Positions 1 through 7,768 of a DNA stretch of 64,000 nucleotides are shown in pieces (position 1 is the stretch's first letter; each line of letters starts with the position of its first letter). The DNA is from Sphingosinicella xenopeptidilytica. Lineage in GTDB: Bacteria > Pseudomonadota > Alphaproteobacteria > Sphingomonadales > Sphingomonadaceae. The stretch lies in NCBI RefSeq assembly GCF_042676985.1, contig NZ_JBHTIK010000015.1:434001-498000 (forward strand), given 5' to 3'. Below the pieces are notes generated by a model. That model ran no database searches, had not been told where the DNA came from, and saw only the letters and a program-made list of their open reading frames with translations. A program made the position numbers and the translations under genes.

Positions 1-1
1 C

Positions 2-559
2 AAGGACGCATCGATCACGCCCGGCGACGATTTCGGCATGATGCGCCACGTTCTGGGCCGCCGCTTCGCGCGGCTGGGCAAGGAAGACCCCGACCGCAAG
101 GGCTCGGACTGGCCCGATCTCGTGCTCATCGACGGCGGCAAGGGGCAGCTGTCTGCGGCCATGGATATCCTCGCCGAGCAGGGCATCGATGACGTGACGC
201 TCGTCGGCGTCGCCAAGGGGCCGGACAGGAACGCCGGGCGCGAGGTGTTCCACCTGATGGACGGCCGCGAACTCACCCTGCCGCTCAATTCGCCGGTGCT
301 GTTCTACCTCCAGCGCCTGCGCGACGAGGCGCACCGCTTCGCCATCGGCGCGCACCGCGCCAAGCGCAGCAAGGCGATCGCCGCGAATCCGCTCGACGAC
401 GTGCCCGGCATCGGCCCGACCCGGAAGCGCGCGCTGCTGATGCACTTCGGCACGGCGAAGGCCGTGCGCTCCGCCGCGCTCGAATCGCTGATGGCCGCGC
501 CGGGCATTTCGAAGGCGATGGCCGAGGCGATCTACGACCACTTCCATCCGCGCGGATAA
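2..559 (+). CDS. uvrC: UvrABC system protein C, C-terminal part (5' end outside window)
   Basis: This is the C-terminal part of the excinuclease subunit that makes the dual incisions in nucleotide excision repair. The reading frame is open from base 2 and lacks its beginning. The visible protein has the RNase H-like endonuclease core (DDFGMMRHVLGRR, then DLVLIDGGKGQL), the family's HRFAI-type stretch, and a terminal tandem helix-hairpin-helix region (DVPGIGPTRKRALL, then APGISKAMAEAIYDHF). Catalytic-domain residues expected before this point are outside the window. It ends in TAA 49 bases before the next gene. Identification is firm; only completeness is unknown. Confidence 0.96.
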   Translation, partial: KDASITPGDDFGMMRHVLGRRFARLGKEDPDRKGSDWPDLVLIDGGKGQLSAAMDILAEQGIDDVTLVGVAKGPDRNAGREVFHLMDGRELTLPLNSPVLFYLQRLRDEAHRFAIGAHRAKRSKAIAANPLDDVPGIGPTRKRALLMHFGTAKAVRSAALESLMAAPGISKAMAEAIYDHFHPRG

Positions 560-608
560 AGGCTAACGTGAGCGCGACTCGAATCGGGCCTTTGGGGAGG
601 CGTTCCGT

Positions 609-1301
609 ATGATGAAGCTCTACACCGCAGCGACGCCGAACGGTTACAAGGCCTCGGTCGCGCTCGAAGAAATGGGCTTCGATTACGAATTCGAGAAGAT
701 CGACCTCACCGGCGGTGTGCAGAAGCAGGACTGGTTCCTGGAGATCAACCCGAACGGCCGCATCCCGGCGCTCGTCCACGACGATTTCCCGATCTTCGAA
801 TCGGGCGCGATCATGCTCTACCTCGCCCGGCTTTCCGGCAAATTCTATGGCACCGATGCCAAATCACAGAGCCGTGTCGAGCAGTGGCTGATGTTCCAGA
901 TGGGCGGCATCGGCCCGATGATGGGTCAGGCGAACGTCTTCTACCGCTACTTCCCCGAAAAGATTCAGCCCGCGATCGACCGCTATCAGAACGAAGGCCG
1001 CCGCCTGTTCGAAGTGCTGGAGCGTCAGCTTTCGCGCACCGAATATCTCGCGGGCGACTATTCGATCGCAGACATGGCCAACTGGTGCTGGGTGCGCACG
1101 CACAAATGGTCGGGCATCCCGATCGACGGCCTGCCGAACCTCCAGCGCTGGCTTGAAGCGATCATGGCGCGCCCCGGTGTGCAGAAGGGCATCACCGTGC
1201 CCGAGGACATGCGCGCGCGGATTCGCGACGACGATGAGGATTCGGCCAAGAAATTCGCCGAACAGGCACGCAAGATCGTGGTGACGGGCAAGCCCGCCTG
1301 A
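609..1301 (+). CDS. glutathione S-transferase family protein, YfcG-like disulfide-bond oxidoreductase
   Basis: A 230-residue cytosolic GST. The N-terminal thioredoxin-like domain has the YfcG/Ure2p-type start (LYTAATPNGYKASVALEE), the cis-Pro motif NPNGRIPALV and the glutathione-binding ESGAIMLYLA. The helical C-terminal domain includes FQMGGIGPMMGQANVF and the N-capping SIADMANW. These match the nu-class YfcG group, which uses glutathione for disulfide reduction rather than classic conjugation. The first ATG of an ATGATG pair follows GGGGAGG. The MAPEG gene follows after 24 bases, so the two may be cotranscribed glutathione-linked functions. The exact substrate cannot be read from sequence. 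Confidence 0.9.
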   Translation: MMKLYTAATPNGYKASVALEEMGFDYEFEKIDLTGGVQKQDWFLEINPNGRIPALVHDDFPIFESGAIMLYLARLSGKFYGTDAKSQSRVEQWLMFQMGGIGPMMGQANVFYRYFPEKIQPAIDRYQNEGRRLFEVLERQLSRTEYLAGDYSIADMANWCWVRTHKWSGIPIDGLPNLQRWLEAIMARPGVQKGITVPEDMRARIRDDDEDSAKKFAEQARKIVVTGKPA

Positions 1302-1325
1302 TCGCCTTCAAGGAGGGGGGAAACA

Positions 1326-1721
1326 ATGCAGATGTACCCGCTGACGCTGCTCGGCACGCTCGCCGCGCTGGCCGTTTTCGTATGGGCGTCGATCCCGGTC
1401 GGGCAGGCGCGCGGCAAGCACGGTGTCAAGGCACCCGCCGTCACAGGCCATCCCGAGTTCGAGCGCGCCTTCCGCGCCCACCAGAACACGATGGAGCAGA
1501 TCGTCCTTTTCCTGCCGCTCGTCTGGATCGTGGCGACGCTGTTCGGCGACCTTTGGGGCGGCATCTATTCGGCGGCCTGGGTGGTGGGCCGAATCGCTTA
1601 TGTGATCGGCTACATCAAGGATGCGGAAAAGCGCGGCGCGGGTTTCCTCATCTCGAGCCTCGCCAGCCTCGCAGCACTGGTCGGCGCGATTGTCGCCGTA
1701 GTGATCGACCTGGTCCGCTAA
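1326..1721 (+). CDS. MAPEG family inner-membrane protein
   Basis: A 131-residue protein with four hydrophobic segments, near residues 5-24, 55-75, 78-98 and 108-130. The helix 1-2 loop holds the family pattern RGKHGVKAPAVTGHPEFERAF, then NTMEQIVLFLPLVW (the ExxN-like signature of Membrane-Associated Proteins in Eicosanoid and Glutathione metabolism). Bacterial members often bind glutathione, but the substrate here is unknown. A strong Shine-Dalgarno (GGAGGGGGG) precedes the ATG. Its stop overlaps the stop of the convergent lipoprotein gene by four bases (CTAA). Its position behind a GST suggests a shared role in redox or detoxification. Confidence 0.88.
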   Translation: MQMYPLTLLGTLAALAVFVWASIPVGQARGKHGVKAPAVTGHPEFERAFRAHQNTMEQIVLFLPLVWIVATLFGDLWGGIYSAAWVVGRIAYVIGYIKDAEKRGAGFLISSLASLAALVGAIVAVVIDLVR

Positions 1722-2197
1722 CCGCCGCAACGCTTCAGGAAATCCTCGATCAACGCCTTGTCGGGGCGGGCAAGCAGCGTCATCGCTGTCCCCTGCCCCG
1801 CCAGCGTTACACGCTTGCCGACCCAGTCGCGCACGAAGGTCGGCGGCACGCTGGCCCGCGCGACGACCATCATCTCGCCCGAGGAATGATACTGGACCGA
1901 CGCCATCAGCGGCGTGATTCGATTCGGCGGCCCGATGAGAAGCTGGGTACGCGTCCCTTCCGCCACGGACCGATCCGAATCCGCCGTGAAGAACGCAAGT
2001 TCGAAGACCTTGGCGTCACGGTCGCAAACCGCGAACAGGTCCAGATCATCGCTGTTCGGCACGCCGTAGACCAGCTTCACGGCATTGCCCTCTGACGGCT
2101 CGGCATCGAAGATCGCCCAGCCGCGATTGTAAGTTGGCGCCCGCGTGGCGCAGGCTGCGACGAGCAGCAACATCGCAAGCGCGGCGACGCGCTTCAT
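1718..2197 (-). CDS. hypothetical lipoprotein
   Basis: A 159-residue protein of unknown function. The N-terminus MKRVAALAMLLLVAACATRA is a lipoprotein signal with lipobox VAAC, so the mature protein should be lipid-anchored after cleavage before Cys16. The rest has alternating beta-type segments and no catalytic motif I recognise. The start is the ATG directly after the signal's natural N-terminus; the open frame continues upstream only inside the neighbouring nitroreductase gene, in another frame. It overlaps the nitroreductase stop by four bases, which suggests translational coupling, and ends convergently on the MAPEG gene. Confidence 0.75.
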   Translation of the reverse strand: MKRVAALAMLLLVAACATRAPTYNRGWAIFDAEPSEGNAVKLVYGVPNSDDLDLFAVCDRDAKVFELAFFTADSDRSVAEGTRTQLLIGPPNRITPLMASVQYHSSGEMMVVARASVPPTFVRDWVGKRVTLAGQGTAMTLLARPDKALIEDFLKRCGG

Positions 2198-2865
2198 AAA
2201 CCCCTGAACTCCGCGAATTCGGCGAGCGGTACGCGCTTCGCATGGAGCTTGTTGGCCGGGTCGTCGGGATCTTTCCAGCCGATCGCCATGCCGGTGAACA
2301 GCATCCATGCGTCCGGCGCGCCGAGAAACGTGCCGATCGTCTTGGGATACATCGCCCAGCATTCCTGCGGGCAGGAATCGAGTCCCGCCTCGCGCAGCAG
2401 CAGCATCACGTTTTCGAGATACATGCCGAGATCGGACCATTGCGGCGGCCCCATCGTGCGGCTCACGTAGCAAAACAGCGCGACCGGCGCGCCGAAGAAC
2501 ATGAAGTTGCGCGCAAACCAGCGCCGCCGCGCTTCCCGATCTTCGCGCGGAATCCCGACATGGCCGTACATCTCCTCGCCGACCTGAAAACGGCGAGAGG
2601 CATAAGGTTCGCCGAGCGCCTTGGGGTAGATGTCGTATTCCATGTCCTCGCCGCGCGGCGCTTCGACGATACGCCCCGCCATGATCTCCTTCAGCCGCGT
2701 CAGTTCGTCGCCGCCGACGACGTAGATGTGCCACGGCTGCAGGTTGCCGCCCGAAGGCGCACGCGCCGCCTTCTCGATGATCTCGCGCAGCAACGCGGGA
2801 TCGACGGGCCGATCGAGAAAGCCGCGCACCGAGCGCCGGGTTGCGATTGCTTCGCTGACGTCCAC
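2194..2865 (-). CDS. nitroreductase family protein
   Basis: An FMN-dependent nitroreductase of about 223 residues. The start has the family pattern VSEAIATRRSVRGFLDRPV, then APSGGNLQPWHIYVV (FMN phosphate contacts), ARNFMFFGAPVALFCYVSR, LGMYLENVMLLLREAGLDSC and a C-terminal GWKDPDDPANK. The GTG at 2865 is chosen because GGGAG lies five bases upstream. ATGs at 2883 and 2898 are in frame but have no ribosome binding site. It is divergent from pgsA and followed by the lipoprotein gene with a four-base overlap. The substrate (nitroaromatic, quinone or enone) is not predictable. Confidence 0.88.
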   Translation of the reverse strand: MDVSEAIATRRSVRGFLDRPVDPALLREIIEKAARAPSGGNLQPWHIYVVGGDELTRLKEIMAGRIVEAPRGEDMEYDIYPKALGEPYASRRFQVGEEMYGHVGIPREDREARRRWFARNFMFFGAPVALFCYVSRTMGPPQWSDLGMYLENVMLLLREAGLDSCPQECWAMYPKTIGTFLGAPDAWMLFTGMAIGWKDPDDPANKLHAKRVPLAEFAEFRGL

Positions 2866-2919
2866 TTCATCTCCCAAAGCCATGTTGAGCAGGCGCATAC
2901 GATAGCCTAACGTCCGCCC

Positions 2920-3480
2920 ATGCTGTCCAGCCTCCCCAATCTGCTCACGCTCTCGCGCATCCTCGCGGTGCCGCTTCTGGTCATCCTGATGTGGAATGCG
3001 AGCTGGCTTGGCTATCTCGTTGCCTTCGTTGTCTTCTGCATCGCCGGCGCAACCGATTATCTGGATGGATATCTGGCGCGCGCGCAGGGTACGGTCTCGA
3101 AGCTCGGCGTGTTTCTCGATCCGATCGCGGACAAGATCATGGTGGCGGGCGCGATCATCATGCTGGTCGAGAACAATATCGTTCGCGGCTGGACCGTGAT
3201 TGCCGCGATCATCATCCTCATCCGCGAGATCACGGTTTCGGGGCTTCGCGAATATCTCGCCGGGATCCAAGTTTCCGTGCCTGTCAGCCAGCTCGCCAAG
3301 TGGAAGACCGCGTTTCAGATGATATCGATCGGCGCGCTGATCCTCGCGGGCGCGGCGGAGATCAGGTTCACGTGGCTCCCGGCTTATGAAGTGGGCGTTG
3401 CCTCGCTCTGGGCGGCCGCGATCCTCACGCTCGTCACGGGCTACGACTATCTGAGGGTCGGCCTCAAGCACATGGCCTGA
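2920..3480 (+). CDS. pgsA: CDP-diacylglycerol--glycerol-3-phosphate 3-phosphatidyltransferase
   Basis: An inner-membrane enzyme that makes phosphatidylglycerophosphate, the committed step to phosphatidylglycerol and cardiolipin. The 186-residue protein has about five membrane helices. It carries the complete CDP-alcohol phosphotransferase motif DGYLAR…G…D…DK, running from DYLDGYLAR through KLGVFLDPIADK, with all metal-binding aspartates present. The starting PNLLTLSRI is typical of PgsA. It stands just ahead of moaD (4 bases between stop and next start), so the three genes pgsA-moaD-moaE are probably one transcript. Confidence 0.95.
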   Translation: MLSSLPNLLTLSRILAVPLLVILMWNASWLGYLVAFVVFCIAGATDYLDGYLARAQGTVSKLGVFLDPIADKIMVAGAIIMLVENNIVRGWTVIAAIIILIREITVSGLREYLAGIQVSVPVSQLAKWKTAFQMISIGALILAGAAEIRFTWLPAYEVGVASLWAAAILTLVTGYDYLRVGLKHMA

Positions 3481-3484
3481 ACCG

Positions 3485-3736
3485 GTGAAGCTCGATCTCC
3501 TCTATTTCGCATGGGTGCGTGAACGCATCGGCCTTGATGGCGAAACGCGCGACCTTGCGGCACACACGGTCGGCGAAGCGCTCACGGCGCTTTCCGCGCT
3601 CGGCGACGGCTATGCGTCCGCATTCGCCGAGCCGCACCGCCTGCGCTTCGCGCTCGATCAGGATTTCGTCGATGCCGACGCGGCGCTTCGCGAAGGCGCG
3701 GAGCTTGCCATCTTCCCGCCCGTGACCGGCGGATGA
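3485..3736 (+). CDS. moaD: molybdopterin synthase sulfur carrier subunit MoaD
   Basis: An 83-residue ubiquitin-fold sulfur carrier of molybdenum cofactor synthesis. It begins KLDLLYFAWVRERIG and ends with the obligatory C-terminal Gly-Gly (IFPPVTGG), which is activated as a thiocarboxylate. The start is GTG four bases after the pgsA stop, with no better alternative. The stop overlaps the moaE ATG by four bases (ATGA), so the small and large subunits of molybdopterin synthase are translationally coupled. Confidence 0.95.
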   Translation: MKLDLLYFAWVRERIGLDGETRDLAAHTVGEALTALSALGDGYASAFAEPHRLRFALDQDFVDADAALREGAELAIFPPVTGG

Positions 3737-4173
3737 TCACCGTCCGCGTCCAGACCGAAGCCTTCGATCTGGGAGCAGAGACCCACGCGCTTTCGGACGG
3801 GCGCACCGATATCGGTGCCGTCGCCAGCTTCGTCGGCCTCGTGCGCGGCGGCGAGATCGAGGCGATGACGCTGGAACATTATCCCGCGATGACCGCGAAG
3901 GCCCTTGAAGCCATCGCCGCCGAGGCTGCAGGGCGTTGGCCGCTGCTGGACGGAACGGTCATTCACCGGCACGGCAGGCTGCTTCCCGGCGATCCCATCG
4001 TGCTCGTCGCCATCGCCGCCGCGCACCGCGGCGACGCTTTCGCGGCGTGCGCCTTCATCATGGACTACCTGAAGACGGGCGCGCCGTTCTGGAAGAAAGA
4101 GGAAACCGGCGGCGAAAGCCGGTGGGTGGAGGCCAGGGCCGAAGACGACGCCGCGCGCGATCGCTGGCGTTAG
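3733..4173 (+). CDS. moaE: molybdopterin synthase catalytic subunit MoaE
   Basis: The 146-residue large subunit of molybdopterin synthase, which transfers sulfur from MoaD to cyclic pyranopterin monophosphate. Visible family features are GAVASFVGLVRG, LEHYPAMT, the central HRHGRLLPGDPIVLVAIAAAHR and the active-site lysines in KTGAPFWKKE. It ends convergently on the penicillin-binding protein gene with a four-base stop overlap (TTAG). Confidence 0.96.
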   Translation: MITVRVQTEAFDLGAETHALSDGRTDIGAVASFVGLVRGGEIEAMTLEHYPAMTAKALEAIAAEAAGRWPLLDGTVIHRHGRLLPGDPIVLVAIAAAHRGDAFAACAFIMDYLKTGAPFWKKEETGGESRWVEARAEDDAARDRWR

Positions 4174-6293
4174 GGTGTGGCCGGCGGCTCTGCCGGCGCG
4201 TCTTCCGTAACCGCCTTGTTGATCCGGTCCGAAAGAGCGCGCGCGGCGGCACGAATACCCTCCGCATCCTCCGGCGTATTGGCGATGACATTGCCGAGCT
4301 GCCCGAGCAGCGCCGCCGCCCGCGCGACATCAATCTGTTCGCCGCGCATCACCGCCTCCGCGTCCGGCCCGAGCAGGACCGAGAGATCGACCTGCGCGGC
4401 GGCGTCCGCCTCCTCGCGCGCGCGCCGCTCTTCGGCCTGACGCTCCGAGATTTGGCGGACTTCCGGCAGAGCTTCCATCATGAACTCGTGCCACATCACG
4501 GCCGGCATTGTGGAGCCGAGCACGCCCTTCATCGGCGAATTGTCGTCGTTGCCGACCCAAACGCCGACGACGAGATCGCCCGCGAAACCCACGAAGATCG
4601 CGTCGCGCGAATCCTGCGTCGTGCCGGTCTTGCCGAAGGCCGCGACCGGCAGCTTCGCGCGCGTACCCGTGCCGTAGTCGATCGTTGCGCGCATCATCTC
4701 GCGCAGTGCAGCACGTTCGGGGAGGCTGTCGCCACCGAGCGCGCGCAGGCGTGACATCACGCCTTCCTCACGCGGCGGCGCCGAGACCGCATAGGGCACG
4801 ACCGGCGGCGTGCCGCCCGCAACCGACGCATACGCCGAAGTGAGATCGAGCAGCGACATCGTCGAGGTGCCGAGCGCGATGGTGAGGTCGTCGCCGATCT
4901 CGTCCTTGATGCCCAGGTCGCGCGCCGCCTTGCGGATCGCCCCTGCCCCCACTTCGTTCGCCAGCCTTGCCGCCGCGACGTTGGAGGACAGCGCGAATGC
5001 GCGCTTCAGCGTGATGGGGCCGCGGTATTTGCCGTCGTTGTTCTTGGGGCTCCAGTCGCCGATGGTGACGGGCTCGTCCTCGATCTCGGTGTCGACGTCC
5101 ATGCCGCTGCGCAGCGCGGCGAGGTAGACGAACAGCTTGAACGCGGAACCCGGCTGCCGCTTCGCCTGCACGGCGCGATTGAATTCGCTCTTCTGGTAGT
5201 CCCGGCCGCCGACCATCGCGACGACGCGGCCGTCCGGATGCATGGCGACGATCGCCGCCTCGCCGACATTGTGCCAGCCCGCACGGTCGAGATTGCGCTT
5301 CACGACGCGCTCGGCGAGCTTCTGCAGGCGGCTGTCGAGCGTGGTCGCGACCTTCACCTCGCCGAACGTGTCGGGCGCGCTGTTCGCGGCCTCACCCCAG
5401 GCCCAGTCGGCGAAATAACTCCCGGTCGGCAGGCCTTTCCGGCCCGGAAGCAGCGCCGCGCGCCGGGCGCCGCGCCACTCGGCGTCGGTAATGAGCCCCT
5501 GTTCCTTCATCGCGGCGATGACGAGCTTTCCGCGTTCGCGCGCCGCTTCATAGTTATTGGTCGGCGCGAGCCGCGAGGGCGCCTTCACGAGACCCGCCAG
5601 CATCGCCGCCTCGCCGAGCGTCAGCTGCTCGGGCTCCTTGCTGAAATACTGCTCCGACGCCGCGCGCAGGCCATAGGCGCCATCGCCGAAATAGACGCTG
5701 GAGAGGTAGCGCGAGAGGATCTCGTCCTTGGTCAGCCAGGCTTCCAGCCAGAAGGCGATGATCACCTCCTGCGCCTTGCGCGTCAGGCTACGGTCGAGGC
5801 TGAGGAAGCTCGTCTTGGCGAGCTGCTGCGTGATCGTGGAGCCGCCCTGCACCACGCGGCCCGCCGCCGCGTTCGCCTGCGCGGCGCGGAGGATGCCGCG
5901 AATGTCGATGCCGATGTGATCGTAGAAGCGCCGGTCCTCAATCGCGACGAACGCCTCACCGACATGATCGGGCAGCTTCGTCACGTCGACCGGCTCGGCC
6001 TTGAAACTGCCCCGGCGCGCGATCGGCGTGCCGTCGGCCGCAGTCAGCACCAGCGCGGGCGTTTCCAGCGGTTCGAGCGCCTTGCCGAGCGGCGCCGTGA
6101 TCGCGAGCCACGCGACGATGCCGAAGAACACGAGCAACACGCCCGCCGCGATCTTGGGGAGCCAGCGCAGCCAGCGTCGGCGGGGTTTCTGGGGCTCGTC
6201 GGGAGGGGGGGCCTCCTCTCCGCCAAACTCGGCGGACCATGCGCGGTAATCATCCGGATCGAGCGACTCGACGCGCGGGCGGCGGAATATCAT
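4170..6293 (-). CDS. class A penicillin-binding protein (bifunctional glycosyltransferase/transpeptidase)
   Basis: A 707-residue peptidoglycan polymerase. A basic cytoplasmic N-terminus precedes one membrane anchor (about residues 46-67). The GT51 domain shows the catalytic EDRRFYDHIGID at 119-130 and GGSTITQQLAKT at about 150-161. The transpeptidase domain has SxxK (Ser383-Lys386 in PGSAFKLF), SxN (436-438, SSN) and KTG (555-557). All catalytic residues are therefore present. It is shorter than PBP1A and lacks a clear OB insertion, closer to the PBP1C/2D-like group. The C-terminal 90 residues are a charged, Ala/Glu-rich tail. Confidence 0.93.
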   Translation of the reverse strand: MIFRRPRVESLDPDDYRAWSAEFGGEEAPPPDEPQKPRRRWLRWLPKIAAGVLLVFFGIVAWLAITAPLGKALEPLETPALVLTAADGTPIARRGSFKAEPVDVTKLPDHVGEAFVAIEDRRFYDHIGIDIRGILRAAQANAAAGRVVQGGSTITQQLAKTSFLSLDRSLTRKAQEVIIAFWLEAWLTKDEILSRYLSSVYFGDGAYGLRAASEQYFSKEPEQLTLGEAAMLAGLVKAPSRLAPTNNYEAARERGKLVIAAMKEQGLITDAEWRGARRAALLPGRKGLPTGSYFADWAWGEAANSAPDTFGEVKVATTLDSRLQKLAERVVKRNLDRAGWHNVGEAAIVAMHPDGRVVAMVGGRDYQKSEFNRAVQAKRQPGSAFKLFVYLAALRSGMDVDTEIEDEPVTIGDWSPKNNDGKYRGPITLKRAFALSSNVAAARLANEVGAGAIRKAARDLGIKDEIGDDLTIALGTSTMSLLDLTSAYASVAGGTPPVVPYAVSAPPREEGVMSRLRALGGDSLPERAALREMMRATIDYGTGTRAKLPVAAFGKTGTTQDSRDAIFVGFAGDLVVGVWVGNDDNSPMKGVLGSTMPAVMWHEFMMEALPEVRQISERQAEERRAREEADAAAQVDLSVLLGPDAEAVMRGEQIDVARAAALLGQLGNVIANTPEDAEGIRAAARALSDRINKAVTEDAPAEPPATP

Positions 6294-6378
6294 TGCGGAG
6301 TCGCCATTCTCATACTGTCATACTTACGCAAAACAGTGGCCCGTTCAATCAGTCGTGGGCGGCCGATGGGGCGATGCG

Positions 6379-6454
6379 TGGTGGGCCCGGAGGGACTCGA
6401 ACCCCCAACCTAGCCGTTATGAGCGGCCAGCTCTAACCATTGAGCTACAGGCCC
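6379..6454 (-). tRNA. tRNA-Ile2 (CAU anticodon; TilS lysidine target)
   Basis: A 76-nt cloverleaf with an encoded CCA end and anticodon loop CTCATAA, so the anticodon is CAT. Three tRNAs share this anticodon. The acceptor stem GGGCCTG gives C4-G69 and C5-G68 pairs, which are TilS recognition elements. The GGCCG/CGGCT anticodon stem resembles known tRNA-Ile(CAU), and the initiator feature (unpaired base 1) is absent. Ile2 is therefore favoured over elongator Met, though a covariance model would be needed to settle it. Confidence 0.85.
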
Positions 6455-6494
6455 GTCGCCCCGCCTTTTCCCCCGTGCCGGACGATCGCAGCGC

Positions 6495-7526
6495 TTAGAC
6501 GCTCAGGGCGTGCTCCGCAAGAGTGGCGGCCTTCCCGTCGCGCTGGGCATGGGCTACGGCGACGACCTCCTCGACGCTGGCGGGCTTCACGCCGGCGCGC
6601 GTCAAAGTCGTCAGCACGCCATCCCACCAGGCATAGAAATCGGCGAGGTCGCGCGCATCGCGCACATAGGGCGTATGGCCCGGCTCGACCGAAGGCGAAT
6701 GGAAGGAGATGGAGAAGATCTGCGTTCCGGCCTCGACGAGCAGCTCGATCGCCTGGATCGCCTCGTCGAGCGGTATGCCTTCGGGCGTCAGCGCCACGCG
6801 GCCGAGCAGCGACGTGCGCGAGAGGAGACCGTTCAGGCGCGGTACGCGCGTTGCAAGTTCAAACGCGCGCTCGCCGAACACGCGCAGACCGCCGGTGAAG
6901 GTGGAGGTCAGCGGCAGTTCGAGAAGTCGGCGTTCCGGCCCTGTCCAGTAAAGCTGCGGGCGGATGTTGCGGAAACTGGGACCGCCTTCGTCGCTATAAT
7001 CGAAATAGGGCCGAACGGACACGTCCATCCGGTAGCCGAGTTCATCGAGCAGCGCCTCGGTGTTCGGCCCCACACCATAGCGCCCTGCCCTGTAGACGAT
7101 CGGCGCCGCGCCGAAGTTCTCGTCGATGGCCTCGGTCAGCGCCTTGATCTTGGCGCGCTCCACCTCGCGCGGCAGGTTGCCGGGAAAGCTGTTCGGGCCG
7201 CCCACACGTTCGAGGAACGGCGGGTTCACCCACGGATGCAGCTGCGTGCCAATCGTGGCGCCATCATTTTCGGAAAGCGCGCGCAGCACCTCGACGCTCT
7301 CGGGGGTCGTCGCCACCGGATAGTCGACCATGTACGCGGGCTTGATGTCGAAGCCGCGCATCAGGCTGTGCACCTTCCGCAGCGACTTCACCGATTTCAC
7401 CGATGTCGAATCGCGGCTCTTCGGCTGCGTCCAGTCGAACTCCTCTTCGGTATCGACGAAAACGAGCACGCGCTGGCCGAATTCCGGGCCGAAAGAGATG
7501 TATTGATTGTCCGAAGGGGCCAGCAT
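6495..7526 (-). CDS. polysaccharide deacetylase family protein, WalW-like
   Basis: A 343-residue protein resembling the WalW branch of the carbohydrate esterase 4 (NodB-fold) superfamily. The start QRVLVFVDTEEEFDW carries the expected first-strand acidic residues (D-T-E-E-E), and the body has YMVDYPVATTPE, IGTQLHPWVNPPF, YRAGRYGVGPNT and SISFHSPSVEPG. No signal peptide is visible, so it is predicted cytosolic, consistent with WalW proteins of capsule or sugar loci. Here there is no polysaccharide cluster beside it, and the substrate is unknown. The tandem hairpin region lies just upstream of its start. Confidence 0.8.
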   Translation of the reverse strand: MLAPSDNQYISFGPEFGQRVLVFVDTEEEFDWTQPKSRDSTSVKSVKSLRKVHSLMRGFDIKPAYMVDYPVATTPESVEVLRALSENDGATIGTQLHPWVNPPFLERVGGPNSFPGNLPREVERAKIKALTEAIDENFGAAPIVYRAGRYGVGPNTEALLDELGYRMDVSVRPYFDYSDEGGPSFRNIRPQLYWTGPERRLLELPLTSTFTGGLRVFGERAFELATRVPRLNGLLSRTSLLGRVALTPEGIPLDEAIQAIELLVEAGTQIFSISFHSPSVEPGHTPYVRDARDLADFYAWWDGVLTTLTRAGVKPASVEEVVAVAHAQRDGKAATLAEHALSV

Positions 7527-7597
7527 GTCGCGACAATAAGCGTTCGGACGTTTCCGGCAAGTAAAGCTGCAAAAAGGGGAGGTTTCGGAAAGGGTTA

Positions 7598-7680
7598 GGT
7601 CCCCGGCTTCTTGGGAGGGAGGGAGGTGAAGCCGGGGACCCGTCTACCGAGGCCCGCGGGGAGGGAGGGGAGCGGGCCTT
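7598..7680 (-). ncRNA. candidate sRNA or regulatory leader: two tandem hairpins with CCUCCC-rich loops
   Basis: Two perfect hairpins stand 9 bases apart. The right one has an 8-bp stem (AGGCCCGC at 7650-7657 with 7672-7679). The left one has a 13-bp stem (GGTCCCCGGCTTC at 7598-7610 with 7628-7640). Read on the minus strand, both loops are runs of CCTCCC, i.e. anti-Shine-Dalgarno sequence held single-stranded. Alphaproteobacterial sRNAs of the ar15/CcsR type have a similar design. The element lies between lysR and the deacetylase gene, both minus strand, so it could also be a processed 3' UTR or terminator. No canonical U-run directly follows. The strand is inferred. Confidence 0.45.
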
Positions 7681-7768
7681 CGATTTCCGTTGCAGCGGTG
7701 TGTTGCTGCGTTGGGAGTGATGTACGGAAAGCCGGCTCTATTGTGCACTGCCGCAAATCACAATGCAG

